Shown here: positions 15,694-25,134 of the stretch, in pieces | Layout of the letters: each line of letters opens with the position of its first letter | Position numbering within the stretch: the first letter of the stretch is position 1 | NCBI RefSeq assembly: GCF_039521975.1 | Contig: NZ_BAAACZ010000018.1 | Location: 124,001-188,000 of the forward strand | From: Alkalibacillus silvisoli | GTDB lineage: Bacteria > Bacillota > Bacilli > Bacillales > Alkalibacillaceae | Length of the DNA stretch: 64,000 nucleotides | Direction of reading: 5' to 3' | The notes under the pieces: generated by a model | Databases searched by the model: none | What the model was told of the DNA's origin: nothing | What the model saw: the letters and a program-made list of their open reading frames with translations, nothing else | Position numbers and translations under genes: made by a program

Positions 15694-15969
15694 TTGAGTA
15701 GGATTGAAGCTGTAGCTTTATTTACTATGTTTAGTTTTTTAATATGGCTGTATGTGTCTGCTAATCACTCTACTATTGATGACTGGTGGACGGTAAAATC
15801 AATTAGAGAAATCACGTTAGAGAACGAAGATATTACGATCATTTCACCCCCGAATTTTACGATTTCACCTATAAAGGTGTTAAGCGGCTTGGTGATTTTT
15901 ATCATATTAGGGATCATGCTTTCACTTTTGGTTATGAAAAGAAGGCGCCTGAATAGAGATGTAAAATAA
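15694..15969 (+). CDS. Membrane protein with two spans, unknown
   Basis: 91 residues from a TTG start with TGAGGTGG upstream. Helices at about residues 5-24 and 61-82 flank a polar ~35-residue segment likely outside the cell; the C terminus is strongly basic (KRRRLNRDVK), hence cytoplasmic. A weak hairpin (CTCAG/CTGAG) follows. Not recognised. Confidence 0.62.
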   Translation: MSRIEAVALFTMFSFLIWLYVSANHSTIDDWWTVKSIREITLENEDITIISPPNFTISPIKVLSGLVIFIILGIMLSLLVMKRRRLNRDVK

Positions 15970-16045
15970 GAAGACTCAGAGCTATTAACCCTGAGCTTTC
16001 ATCTTAATTAATGCGAGGTTGGTAGCGGATGTGACTTCCAACCTA

Positions 16046-16660
16046 CTATTCAATGGCGTCTTTTGGAATTTCCCAAATCGCCTGGCCTGTTGTAAATGGA
16101 TTCTCAAATATGAATTCATAAAAGTCAGCATCTTCAACGTCAAATACAATTTCGCCTTTCATCGAGCGCCCTGCACCGAGTGAACCATCTAGACTTCCGC
16201 GCCCATCAACCATCAATGTCTGATCCTGAGAATAACCATCACTAGTGAAAAGTGACATATTTAACATAGTAGACATGGATTCTTCTTCATCTCCAGTGTT
16301 TTCAACTTCAAGTTCAACCGCTAAGAATAAATCGTTATCTTCTTCAATAAACTCGTTATCACTTTCGATTTGACGAGTACCTAGTAAAGTGATTTTTAAA
16401 TCATCAAATTGAACAGTATCACCAATTGATACTTCTTCCTCTTCATTACCCTCTTCTTCTGTACTTCCATCTTCTTCACTAGCATCTTCGTTATCAGCTT
16501 CTTCTTGATCAGCCTCTTCTTGACCATTTCCATTATCTTCTTGCGTTTCCTCTGATGCTTCAACATCCTCATCAACAGACTCCACGCTAGACTCGTCACA
16601 AGCCACTAAAAACAAAGATACAACAAACAACAAAACAACAGATAAAATTAGCTTTTTCAT
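16046..16660 (-). CDS. Acidic lipoprotein with DUF4352-like domain
   Basis: 204 residues with a lipoprotein signal (LFLVAC, Cys21). Residues 22-75 are a highly acidic Glu/Asp linker, a sign of salt adaptation. The C-terminal beta-rich domain (GDTVQFDDLKITLLGTRQ, LFLAVELEVENTGDEEES, GEIVFDV) matches the DUF4352/Telokin-like immunoglobulin fold found on Gram-positive lipoproteins. AGGGG precedes the start. Role unknown. Confidence 0.78.
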   Translation of the reverse strand: MKKLILSVVLLFVVSLFLVACDESSVESVDEDVEASEETQEDNGNGQEEADQEEADNEDASEEDGSTEEEGNEEEEVSIGDTVQFDDLKITLLGTRQIESDNEFIEEDNDLFLAVELEVENTGDEEESMSTMLNMSLFTSDGYSQDQTLMVDGRGSLDGSLGAGRSMKGEIVFDVEDADFYEFIFENPFTTGQAIWEIPKDAIE

Positions 16661-16768
16661 AATTTAACCCCTCCCAAATTTGATTACAAATATATTATAG
16701 GAAATGGGGTGGGTAGAAAAGTACCCAGTCAAATGTTTGTTGGTTGAGCTCTGAAAAAAACTAAGACA

Positions 16769-19213
16769 TTACTGATTTCGATCCATTCTACGTTCAAAAT
16801 AAGTATGCATTTTATAGTCACATATTTCTCTTGTCATCTTAAATAATATCTGCTCATCTTTCCCGTCAATATCAATATTAAATTGAAACATGGCATCATC
16901 AAAAGTAGCTAAGTTATCATTGCCTGTAGTCCATTTTGTCATTGGCATTTTAGCAATTAGATTAGATACCTTTCTCTCATCATACTCCCAAAGTTTTTGG
17001 TTTGCTTTATCAGAGAAATCGATATGTTTTCTATAATTCTTTTCCATATAGAAATTATGAAAGTAAGGCGCTACTTCTTTAGGGGTGATAGGGTTTGTCC
17101 ATTCTTCAGATCCTTTCTCTAATAGGTATTGTAAGATCACCATTTTATAAGACTTAGACATTGTCTCTTTTTCAACTTTTGAGAGCCAATGAAAGTGTTT
17201 GTTGAAAACTTCTTCTTCGTGACTAGATAATTCATCAAATTCTTTTAGAAAAGCAAAATAGCCACCGAATTTTGTTTTGTATAATTTTGATTCCATTGTC
17301 GCACTTAAGTGCGCCTCTTTATAAGATGGGCGCCTTCCTAACTGCTTTTTAGTGTCTAAATAATCGAGATATATCTTCTCTTTTAAAGGACTAGCTTTTC
17401 TTTTTAACTCTTCAATTAGATTGATAACTTCTGTTTCTAGGTTGAATGAACAACTTGTTGGCACGACTGGTTCAATTGAGAGTTGACTAGTCTTGCCAGG
17501 TTGTTTGGAATCATTAAACATCATGAGTTTAGTCTCTGCGTTTCGATAGTTACCTATAAGGTCTATAATGACACAATAGTCCTTGTTAGCCAAAGTTCTT
17601 AGCCCACGTCCAACTTGTTGGGTGAATACGACTAACGATTCAGTTGGTCGTGCAAATAATAAAGTATCGACAGAAGGAATATCGACACCTTCATTGAATA
17701 GATCAACTGTAAATATAATTTCAACTTCAAGTCGTTCTAATTGACCTATTACTTCTTTACGTACGTCTTTGTTGGATTGTCCTGTTAATGAAATAGCTTC
17801 AACACCTTGTTTTTTAAAGTATTGTGCAAGAAATTCTGCCTGTTTTATTGTCGAACAAAAACCGATTGTTCTTGTTTGACGTTTATTTAACCATTCTTGA
17901 TAAATGTAAGAAGCTCTATCCTCTTGCAATTGCTCAATAGTTAGCTGTTCTTTGTCATACTGCGTTCCTAACCATCGAATCTCACTATAATCAATATCAT
18001 CAAGAACTCCATAGTATTGAAAAGGTGAGAGCCAACCATGGCGAATGGCATCAATGAAGCTAATTTCACAGGCAAGATTGCCGTCGCATAAAGCTAATAC
18101 ATCTTGCCCGTCCGTTCTTTCTGGAGTAGCTGTTAACCCTAGTAGGAACTCAGGTTTAAAATAATTAATGACTCTTGTGTAAGTGTTGGCTGCTGCATGA
18201 TGGAATTCATCAACTATAATTAGATCAAACTCGTTTGGATCAAAGCTTTCTAATCTCTCTTGTATTGATAGAGTCTGTACAGATGCGAATATAATATCTT
18301 TATCTTTTTCTTTTGAAGTTCCATTATATATTCCACCTGGTTTTTCTAAGACATGCTCAAAAGATTGTCGTGCTTGGTTAAGAATTTCTTCGCGATGAGC
18401 TATAAAAAGAACTCTAGAGTATTGTTTAGAGAAGAATGCAGCAAGGTACGTTTTTCCTAAACCTGTTGCTAGTGCAACGACTGCTTTATTATACCCTTCA
18501 TCAACCGTTTCAGATAATGAATCAAGTGCAATTTTTTGAGCAGGTCTTGGTTCTGGAATTTTTTCTCTATACCTTGACTCAACTTCTCTTGTTGTTGTTT
18601 CAAGTTGGCTGACTTCATCTACTGTAGGGAGAGTAAGTTCTATTTCTTCTTGTTTAGTCCATTTAGTATTTAAGTTAGGGTATTGGGCATGAAACTGCTC
18701 ATGGGTTAATCCATACTCCTTAATAGTTTCATGGTTGATTTCTATTGTTTGATTACTATAAAACATTTCAATAAATTTATTTAACGCCTCATGAAAAACT
18801 GTAGTAGAATGGCTTCTCTCCATTCGAAGGTTCCACTCAACACCAGAGGTAAAAGCTGAGCGTGAAAGGTTTGAAGATCCAACTACTAAAGCACCTTGCT
18901 CTTTATGTTTAAATAAATAAGTTTTAGGGTGAAAAGAATGGCCTGAGCTTTGCCATAGGCGTAACTCGAAATTCTCGTATTCACTTAATTCTAGCAATTT
19001 AATTAAGGCTTTTGGTTGTGTGATGTATAGGTAATCTCCTGTTAATATTTTAACGTCTGCACCTTGGTTTAGAGCTTCCCTTAGATCATCAAGGATTAAT
19101 TTTACTCCAGACTCCATAATAAATGAACTTAGTAAATAAATCGTTGTAGAGTTTTGAATATCAGATCTAATGTGTTGATATAAATTTTGAGTATACAGAG
19201 AAACGTTAGACAT
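16769..19213 (-). CDS. PLD-nuclease-like/SF2 helicase fusion with C-terminal DUF3427-like region
   Basis: 814 residues. N-terminal ~165: phospholipase-D-like domain with one HxK motif (SFHPKTYLFKH) and the partner GSSNLSRSAFTSGVEWN. Residues ~220-560: superfamily 2 helicase with RPAQKIALDSL, ALATGLGKTYLA (Walker A), IIVDEFHHA (DExH), GLTATPERTDG and QQVGRGLR (motif VI). The last ~230 residues resemble the helicase-associated DUF3427 type. The PLD half may cut or bind DNA and the motor translocate it. The start overlaps the stop of the MazG-like gene (TAATG), so they are translationally coupled. This pairing suggests nucleic-acid defence or repair; that is inference. Confidence 0.83.
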   Translation of the reverse strand: MSNVSLYTQNLYQHIRSDIQNSTTIYLLSSFIMESGVKLILDDLREALNQGADVKILTGDYLYITQPKALIKLLELSEYENFELRLWQSSGHSFHPKTYLFKHKEQGALVVGSSNLSRSAFTSGVEWNLRMERSHSTTVFHEALNKFIEMFYSNQTIEINHETIKEYGLTHEQFHAQYPNLNTKWTKQEEIELTLPTVDEVSQLETTTREVESRYREKIPEPRPAQKIALDSLSETVDEGYNKAVVALATGLGKTYLAAFFSKQYSRVLFIAHREEILNQARQSFEHVLEKPGGIYNGTSKEKDKDIIFASVQTLSIQERLESFDPNEFDLIIVDEFHHAAANTYTRVINYFKPEFLLGLTATPERTDGQDVLALCDGNLACEISFIDAIRHGWLSPFQYYGVLDDIDYSEIRWLGTQYDKEQLTIEQLQEDRASYIYQEWLNKRQTRTIGFCSTIKQAEFLAQYFKKQGVEAISLTGQSNKDVRKEVIGQLERLEVEIIFTVDLFNEGVDIPSVDTLLFARPTESLVVFTQQVGRGLRTLANKDYCVIIDLIGNYRNAETKLMMFNDSKQPGKTSQLSIEPVVPTSCSFNLETEVINLIEELKRKASPLKEKIYLDYLDTKKQLGRRPSYKEAHLSATMESKLYKTKFGGYFAFLKEFDELSSHEEEVFNKHFHWLSKVEKETMSKSYKMVILQYLLEKGSEEWTNPITPKEVAPYFHNFYMEKNYRKHIDFSDKANQKLWEYDERKVSNLIAKMPMTKWTTGNDNLATFDDAMFQFNIDIDGKDEQILFKMTREICDYKMHTYFERRMDRNQ

Positions 19214-19536
19214 TAGTCCTCAACCTCTTTTAAGAATATTTTTTCAGCGAATCCACCACGATTTTCTACTTTTTCTTGTCTGATGTTTTCTATTTGGTCA
19301 AACGTTGAACCGTGAACCTGTGCCAAGGCATGAATGAGCTCTAAAATATCTGCTAATTCTCCCAATGCTTGATCAACATGGCTAGCCTCGAAGTACTCGT
19401 CTGCTTCTTCGCTTAATTTCTTCTGTAATTCTTTTATGTAATCTTCTTGCGTCAGTGTTTCAGTGGTGAAGTTTTTTCCAGAAGCTGCAATTATTTCAGG
19501 GATTTTGTCACGGACAAGCTTATTATAAGTTGGCAT
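19213..19536 (-). CDS. MazG-like nucleoside triphosphate pyrophosphohydrolase
   Basis: 107 residues with the all-alpha NTP-PPase pattern: YNKLVRDKIPEIIAASGK, KLSEEADEYFEA (EExxE metal site) and LGELADILELIHALA (ExxD). These enzymes hydrolyse NTPs to NMP and pyrophosphate. TTGAGGAGGG precedes the ATG at 19536; an in-frame TTG at 19551 overlaps this site. First gene of a two-gene operon with the PLD-helicase. Confidence 0.85.
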   Translation of the reverse strand: MPTYNKLVRDKIPEIIAASGKNFTTETLTQEDYIKELQKKLSEEADEYFEASHVDQALGELADILELIHALAQVHGSTFDQIENIRQEKVENRGGFAEKIFLKEVED

Positions 19537-19723
19537 AATTACCCTCCTCAAACTGTTAATATAATTGTAAACAATTTATATAACTTCATCAATTCACCAT
19601 ATTCCTACAACATCATCCTTTCTCCCCATTTTGGTAAAATCCCCCTTTATATAAGCATAAAAAGCCGAATATATGGGTAAGAAAAGGTTATGGCATAAAA
19701 TGAAATAGTAAGGAGTGCTTTAG

Positions 19724-20302
19724 ATGAAGCTTTTAATGACGTTAGTGTTAAGTTTAATGTTAGTTATAGCGGCATGTGGGACAGCAGATGAGCCTGATGA
19801 GGATTTAGGCATGGGTGATCCTGCACCGGAAGATCAAGAGGAAGATATGGAAGCGGGCGAGGACCCTGATGAGTCTTTGGATCGTGATGAGGAAGAAGGT
19901 ACAGGAATAGAAGATCAAGATGATGAACTTCATGAGGAGTCAGAAGAGATGGAAGAAGAAGCTGAAGAAGGCCGTAATTATGGAATTAGAGAATTTGAGC
20001 TAGAGATAGAATTTGAAAATGGTGGCGAGTGGAGCTTCGAATATGAAATAAAAGGGGATGGAGATAAGGAAGCAGAAGTGGAGATTGATAATGGTCAGGA
20101 ATCTGATCGTGATGGAAATCAAGCGGAAGAAGAAATTGAAAATATGTTTGAGGCTGTACAGTTTGCCCCTAACATGTCTAAAGAAGAAGTGTTCCAACGT
20201 ATCTATGACCACCTTGAGATTATGGAAGGTGAAGTAGATGAGATTGAATTGGATATTGAATTTGAAGATGGCGAGACACTTCAAGTAGAAGAGGATTATT
20301 AA
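19724..20302 (+). CDS. YusW-like acidic lipoprotein
   Basis: 192 residues, lipoprotein signal ending VIAAC (Cys18), then ~65 residues almost entirely Asp/Glu/Gly. The C-terminal domain (FELEIEFENGGEWSFEYE, MSKEEVFQRIYDHLEI, IELDIEFEDGETLQVEEDY) matches the YusW pattern of paired beta strands and a helix. AGGAG is seven to eight bases from the ATG. Anchored outside the membrane; function unknown. Confidence 0.78.
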   Translation: MKLLMTLVLSLMLVIAACGTADEPDEDLGMGDPAPEDQEEDMEAGEDPDESLDRDEEEGTGIEDQDDELHEESEEMEEEAEEGRNYGIREFELEIEFENGGEWSFEYEIKGDGDKEAEVEIDNGQESDRDGNQAEEEIENMFEAVQFAPNMSKEEVFQRIYDHLEIMEGEVDEIELDIEFEDGETLQVEEDY

Positions 20303-20309
20303 GATGTTT

Positions 20310-20339
20310 AAGGCGCCTAACTATAAGGTTAGGCGCCTT
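20310..20339. terminator. Bidirectional hairpin between convergent genes
   Basis: Perfect 12-bp stem AAGGCGCCTAAC/GTTAGGCGCCTT; flanks are only weakly T-rich. Confidence 0.7.
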
Positions 20340-20346
20340 GATAATG

Positions 20347-21873
20347 TTACCAATCTTCCTTCTCTTTCACTTTTCGCTTACGAAGACCTTCATTCTTCAA
20401 TGAAATGTAGATGGCATACATGAGTAGGACCATTAAGAAAGTAAAAGGAAATGCGGTGATGGTTGCTGTTGCCTGTAGCCCTTCTAAGCCACCGCTTAAT
20501 AATAAAACGGTTGCAATCGATGAAATTAGTAATCCCCAAATGATCAAGGTAGAGCTATTTGGGTTAAGATCTCCTTTTGATGAGAATACACCAAGAACAT
20601 AAGTAGCAGAGTTAGCTGATGTAATAAAGAAAATCGTAATCAATATTAAAGCGCCAATGCTTAGTAGTAAGCTTCCTGGTAATTGTTCGAGGACAAGAAA
20701 CATACCAACTTCTGGTGTTTCAGCTGTCGACTCTGCAATGTCTAGGTCATTATTAAGTTCTAAGTGTAGGCCAGTTCCGCCAAAGGTGACAAACCAAAGA
20801 ATGGTGATTAAAGTAGGAACAAAGAGCACACCTATTATGAACTCTTGTAATGAACGCCCTTTAGACACTCGGGCTATAAAGGTACCAACAAAAGGACTCC
20901 ATGATATGACCCATGCCCAGTAAAATAATGTCCATTCTCCCATCCATTCATTGTCTGTATAAGGTGTTGTCATAAAGCTTAATTCAGGAAGGCTTGTGGT
21001 GTATTGTCCAATGGCATTAACCACATGTTCTGATATGAAGATTGTCGGCCCAAGTACAAGGCCAGCTACAAGTAAGATGCCTGCAAGCCCTAGGTTCGAT
21101 ATACTTAAATAACGCATTCCAGAGTCTAAGCCGGTTACAGCAGAAAGTAAGAAAATGAATGTCACAGTGGCGATAATCATCAAGTAAACCATGTTGCCAC
21201 TTTCAATTCCAAACACTTCAGACAGTCCACTACCAACTTGTAGTGTGCTCATACCAAATGATGTCGCAATTCCAATCGTTGTTGCGATAATAACGATAAT
21301 ATCAATAGTCTTACCAGGCCAACGATAGATTTGATCCCCAATGACATTGTAAAAAGCTGAGCTAATTAAGCCTGGGAGATTTTTACGGAATTTCGCAAAA
21401 GCTAGGGCTAAGGCAACAATGGCATAGATGCTCCACGGGTGAACTCCCCAGTGAAAGATTCCATAAAGTAAACCATAATTAGCTGCTTCCTGACTGCCTG
21501 GTTCAATTCCATCTGGTGGATCATGGAAGTGAGATAAAGGCTCACCTACACCCCAAAACACGAGTCCAACCCCCATACCAGCTGCAAACAGCATTCCAAG
21601 CCATGTGAAATATGTATACTCAGGCTTTTCACCTTTAAGACCTAACTTCATATGTCGATACGGTCCAAATCCTAAAAATAAACAATAACCTACAAATAAT
21701 GCTGTAGCTAGCACATAAAACCAACCGAATTGCTCAATCATCATCGTCATCATAGCTTCCATTGTGGATGTCATCCCCTCTGGAGCGGCAACACCCCAAA
21801 CGACAACAGCTAACACAACAATTGCTGAGACGATAAAAACACTGTAATGATTCAATTTTTCACTCCACTTCAT
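20347..21873 (-). CDS. BCCT-family compatible-solute transporter (OpuD/BetP type)
   Basis: 508 residues, about 12 membrane helices. Family signatures: FAAGMGVGLVFWGVGEP, the Gly-rich stretch of Na+-coupled BCCT transporters; FHWGVHPWSIYA; and SWSPFVGTFIARVSKGRS. No long osmosensory C-terminal extension (short KEKEDW tail). Takes up glycine betaine or a related zwitterion with sodium, consistent with a halophile. GGAAGAGG is the ribosome site. Substrate preference cannot be read from sequence alone. Confidence 0.9.
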   Translation of the reverse strand: MKWSEKLNHYSVFIVSAIVVLAVVVWGVAAPEGMTSTMEAMMTMMIEQFGWFYVLATALFVGYCLFLGFGPYRHMKLGLKGEKPEYTYFTWLGMLFAAGMGVGLVFWGVGEPLSHFHDPPDGIEPGSQEAANYGLLYGIFHWGVHPWSIYAIVALALAFAKFRKNLPGLISSAFYNVIGDQIYRWPGKTIDIIVIIATTIGIATSFGMSTLQVGSGLSEVFGIESGNMVYLMIIATVTFIFLLSAVTGLDSGMRYLSISNLGLAGILLVAGLVLGPTIFISEHVVNAIGQYTTSLPELSFMTTPYTDNEWMGEWTLFYWAWVISWSPFVGTFIARVSKGRSLQEFIIGVLFVPTLITILWFVTFGGTGLHLELNNDLDIAESTAETPEVGMFLVLEQLPGSLLLSIGALILITIFFITSANSATYVLGVFSSKGDLNPNSSTLIIWGLLISSIATVLLLSGGLEGLQATATITAFPFTFLMVLLMYAIYISLKNEGLRKRKVKEKEDW

Positions 21874-22136
21874 TGGCCTCTTCCTTTCAAACGACTCTAC
21901 TTATATATTTCACAAAGTTTTATTACAAAAACATCTTTTTGGAAAAGGGATTAATTTCTATCAAATATTAAATGGAAAATTTATTTTAAAATAGAAGGAA
22001 AAGGTGTGGTGGTAAAAACTTTTAGGAGGGTTGGTATGATCCGTATAGTTGTCCTATTAACAACTACAGTTTATTAGTGTCTTGTGACAGAGAGGATTAT
22101 ATAGGTTCGTTAAAAATCTACTTACAAACCTTGTTC

Positions 22137-22177
22137 AATAATCTAAAATTGACAATTTTTAGATTATTGTGTAATAT
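22137..22177 (+). promoter_or_regulatory. Promoter with overlapping palindromic operator
   Basis: TTGACA (22149-22154), 17-bp spacer and TAATAT (22172-22177) form a good promoter for the downstream secreted-protein/ABC group. An inverted repeat, AATAATCTAAAATTG against CAATTTTTAGATTATT (22137-22168, one extra T), is centred on the -35 box, the usual place for a repressor. The rest of 21874-22136 shows nothing except a 13-codon ORF. Confidence 0.68.
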
Positions 22178-22217
22178 TTACATAAAGATGGTTCATCACT
22201 ATAAGTTGTGGTGAACA

Positions 22218-22611
22218 TTGAAAAAAATAGTTTCAGTACTTTTTGTCACAGGTTTTATGCTTTTTTTGGTAGTACTGGCGTATTGGCAAGTGATGATGAA
22301 GTCAAGGAGGAGAAGGAGAAGCAGAAGTTTATAGTGGTGTAGAATCTTATTTAACGCCTTCAAACCTAAGCGGAGAAGCATATACTTACTATACATTTAG
22401 AGTAAGTACAAATGTTGGTGGAATTACTAATTTTCGATTTGATCCAGGAGATGGTTCGGGAGTAAGAAGTGGAAATGGTACAGGATCAAGAAACTTTTCA
22501 CATGCATTCAGCACAAACTCTTTGGAAACAAATACAACCTCAGGACAAGCGGTTAGTGCCGACTATGGTCCCGGAGCAGTTTTTTACGGTAAAGCAACGA
22601 TAAGCTATTAA
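22218..22611 (+). pseudogene. Frameshifted gene for a small secreted protein
   Basis: Three frames must be joined. The first gives a signal-peptide start (TTG; KKIVSVLFVTGFMLF). After the T7 run near 22265 the next frame gives GSTGVLASDDEVKEE, a signal-peptidase site. After the Lys/Glu-rich repeat near 22318 the third frame gives a ~95-residue Gly/Ser/Thr-rich mature part (EAEVYSGVESYL to FYGKATISY). Either a recent pseudogene or two homopolymer-type sequencing errors. It sits 18 bases before the permease under the same promoter. The order small exported protein, giant permease, ATPase is that of lactococcin-972-type bacteriocin loci, but I cannot show sequence homology. Confidence 0.62.
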
Positions 22612-22629
22612 TAATGGTGGTGGAAGACC

Positions 22630-25134
22630 ATGAATTTGCACAGAAATCGTATCTTATTTATAGTAGCCAGCGTACTAATGATTATCATTAGTACGCTGGC
22701 TTACAGCTTTTCGATCATGAAACAAGCGAATGAGGAAGTGACTCAAAATATTACAGATTTCTCAAGAGGTAGTTATGATATTCTGGTTCGTCCTGAAGAT
22801 GCTCGAACGGAATTGGAACGTCAACTAAATCTTGTGGAGGAAAATTATTTAGGAGTTGGACAAGGTGGTATCAGTTTAGAAGAATGGTCCGATATTAAAA
22901 ATCATGCGGATGTGGAAATTGCTGCCCCCGTCGCCTCTATTGGTCTGTTTACGGCCCTTGACAGAACATGGATGATGGAAAAGGATCCTGTTGACCCCAT
23001 TTATTATGAAGTGGAATACAGTACTTCGGACGGGTATCACGAGTATACCGCTCAAGAGAAGACGTTTATGTATGATTTTGGTGAGCCCCAGCTCAGGTTT
23101 GGTTCAAGTTTTGACGTAAGCAGCGCTTATTTTGGAGAGGATATTGCGACTTTTAATTTTCCTGTTTCATATCATCAAGTTGTTGCTGTTGACCCGGTGG
23201 AAGAAGGGGAATTAATTGGACAAGATTTTTCTCCTCTAGAAGAAAAGGCATTTGATCCTACCACTGGTTATTCTGAGGGAGAAGAAGGATATGCATCCAT
23301 CATGACACTGTCTGATGTTTCTGTTCCTGTGGAAATGCGAGTAACTGTTGATACATTAGAACCATTGACCGATGCGGATTTGACGGAAATATACGATCAT
23401 TCTGTTGAAGGGAATCCAATGTTAACAATGGCAGAGTTCCCTGAAGAATATGCTAGATTAGTTGAGGAGTATCTATCGCCCAAAAGACTACATAATCCTA
23501 AGACGTTAGAACTGCATCCAAGTGACAATCATTTTCCTTTTTCTGAAGGTGTATTATATGTAACGGAAGACGGGAATTTATCTATTGGTGATCCAGATGA
23601 TATTCCTAATTATGGTCAAGTATCCCATTATACTGCTCAACGAATAAAATTTAACCTGGAGCCTGTAGACTATAATATACGGGAAGATGGATCATTGGCA
23701 GTGGAACAAGTAGGGGTAGATGATTATTATCAAGCACCGATTTATCGAGAAATGCATGAAGAAGCAATTTACGAGGTAGATGAAGAAAATAGACCACTGA
23801 ACGATAATGAATTTTTTGCATTTGTGGAAAATGGCACCTACTCGATTACAGAGTATGAAAATCAATTAGCCTCTTCCCCTTTAGGGATTTATGGTGGCGA
23901 AACCCCTTACCTAAAAAGTGATGAATCCGTTACCTTGCATCCATCTGCTATTGCAGGTAGCTATATAACAACACCTGCACATGGATTAATTTCACTGGAA
24001 TGGGCTGAAAGGGTGAAAGGAGAAGAACCAATTGATGCAATTCGTGTCAGAGTATCGGGAATTGATGGATATGACCAAGCTGCGGCAGAATTGATTGAGT
24101 CGCTTGCCAATGAGTGGGAAGCGCAGGGTTATACTGTAGATATTGTTGCTGGAGCATCTTTAACCGAAATGACTGTCGATGTAGAGGGCATTGGTCAAGT
24201 GATTCAGCCTTTTACAACGCTAGGTGCTGCCGATCAAATTCTGCATAGCTGGAATGCTTTGCAATTATTAATCACGATTCTTTTCTTTTTCGTTGCATTT
24301 ACATTTATCCTGTTTACTTTTCATCAAATGCTTAAAGCAAGACAGAAGGATGAAGCTTTATTAGCACAACTTGGCTGGTCAGCTAATCATATCCGTAAAT
24401 TGCAATTAAAAGAATGGTCGAGACTGCTTTTGATTCCCATTGTGATTGCATTACTTATAAGCAGTTTTATTGATATTAGATCAGGAAATAACACAATGTT
24501 GATCTACAGTGTTATTCTCAGTATATTAGTGTTGATAAGCTATGTAATTGCGTTACGATTAGTTAAGAAGAAAAACAGTCAAGTTGTATTACTTGGGAAA
24601 AGTATACTGACTCAAAATATCTTTTTCTATTATCCGCTGATTCTTGCTGCATGTATACAGATCTTTATCATTACGTTGATGACTTGCTTTCTGCCATTTT
24701 TCCTTCTGCAATTCATTGGAAATGTTACGGAAACAAGGCTTGGTGTGTATGTACATGGCAATATTGAAGGAATATTTCTAGTGATGGTATTTCTCTTATA
24801 TATAGTGGGGATGATCACTGTTATTCAATCGTTGTCCAATTTGTGGAGAGTGCGAAAGAAGGAAATTTCTTTATTTAATACCATTGGCTGGAGTAAAAAG
24901 AAAATAAAACAATATTTTTTGAAAGAAGTTTTGATTTGGGGAAGTATAGCGACTGGTTTAGGTTGTGTGATCAGTCTTATTGCTCTAGCATTCGTAGTAG
25001 AATTATCTTTCCATGTTATTGTAGGAAGTATTGTTTCGATACTGCTTATTTTAGGACTTACTTTACTATTTGCAAACCAATCTATGAATTGGTTCTTTTT
25101 TAGAGGGGTAGATGACCATGCTTATCAAGATTAA
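22630..25134 (+). CDS. FtsX-like ABC permease with large extracellular domain
   Basis: 834 residues. One N-terminal membrane helix (residues ~7-29), then ~500 residues outside the membrane (starting DFSRGSYDILVRPEDART, GGISLEEWSDIKNHADVEIAAPVA), then about seven helices in the last 300 residues with two FtsX-like blocks (LLAQLGWSANHIRKLQLKEW and LFNTIGWSKKKIKQYFLKE, coupling helices that contact the ATPase). Mechanotransmission-type ABC systems like this act on envelope substrates, exporting or expelling peptides. The following ATPase gene overlaps its end. Substrate unknown. Confidence 0.82.
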   Translation: MNLHRNRILFIVASVLMIIISTLAYSFSIMKQANEEVTQNITDFSRGSYDILVRPEDARTELERQLNLVEENYLGVGQGGISLEEWSDIKNHADVEIAAPVASIGLFTALDRTWMMEKDPVDPIYYEVEYSTSDGYHEYTAQEKTFMYDFGEPQLRFGSSFDVSSAYFGEDIATFNFPVSYHQVVAVDPVEEGELIGQDFSPLEEKAFDPTTGYSEGEEGYASIMTLSDVSVPVEMRVTVDTLEPLTDADLTEIYDHSVEGNPMLTMAEFPEEYARLVEEYLSPKRLHNPKTLELHPSDNHFPFSEGVLYVTEDGNLSIGDPDDIPNYGQVSHYTAQRIKFNLEPVDYNIREDGSLAVEQVGVDDYYQAPIYREMHEEAIYEVDEENRPLNDNEFFAFVENGTYSITEYENQLASSPLGIYGGETPYLKSDESVTLHPSAIAGSYITTPAHGLISLEWAERVKGEEPIDAIRVRVSGIDGYDQAAAELIESLANEWEAQGYTVDIVAGASLTEMTVDVEGIGQVIQPFTTLGAADQILHSWNALQLLITILFFFVAFTFILFTFHQMLKARQKDEALLAQLGWSANHIRKLQLKEWSRLLLIPIVIALLISSFIDIRSGNNTMLIYSVILSILVLISYVIALRLVKKKNSQVVLLGKSILTQNIFFYYPLILAACIQIFIITLMTCFLPFFLLQFIGNVTETRLGVYVHGNIEGIFLVMVFLLYIVGMITVIQSLSNLWRVRKKEISLFNTIGWSKKKIKQYFLKEVLIWGSIATGLGCVISLIALAFVVELSFHVIVGSIVSILLILGLTLLFANQSMNWFFFRGVDDHAYQD

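Noticed and set aside
22036..22077. 13-codon ORF after an AGGAGG site upstream of the ABC group
   Set aside because: It lies before the best promoter of the operon and has no terminator or homology; too short to support.
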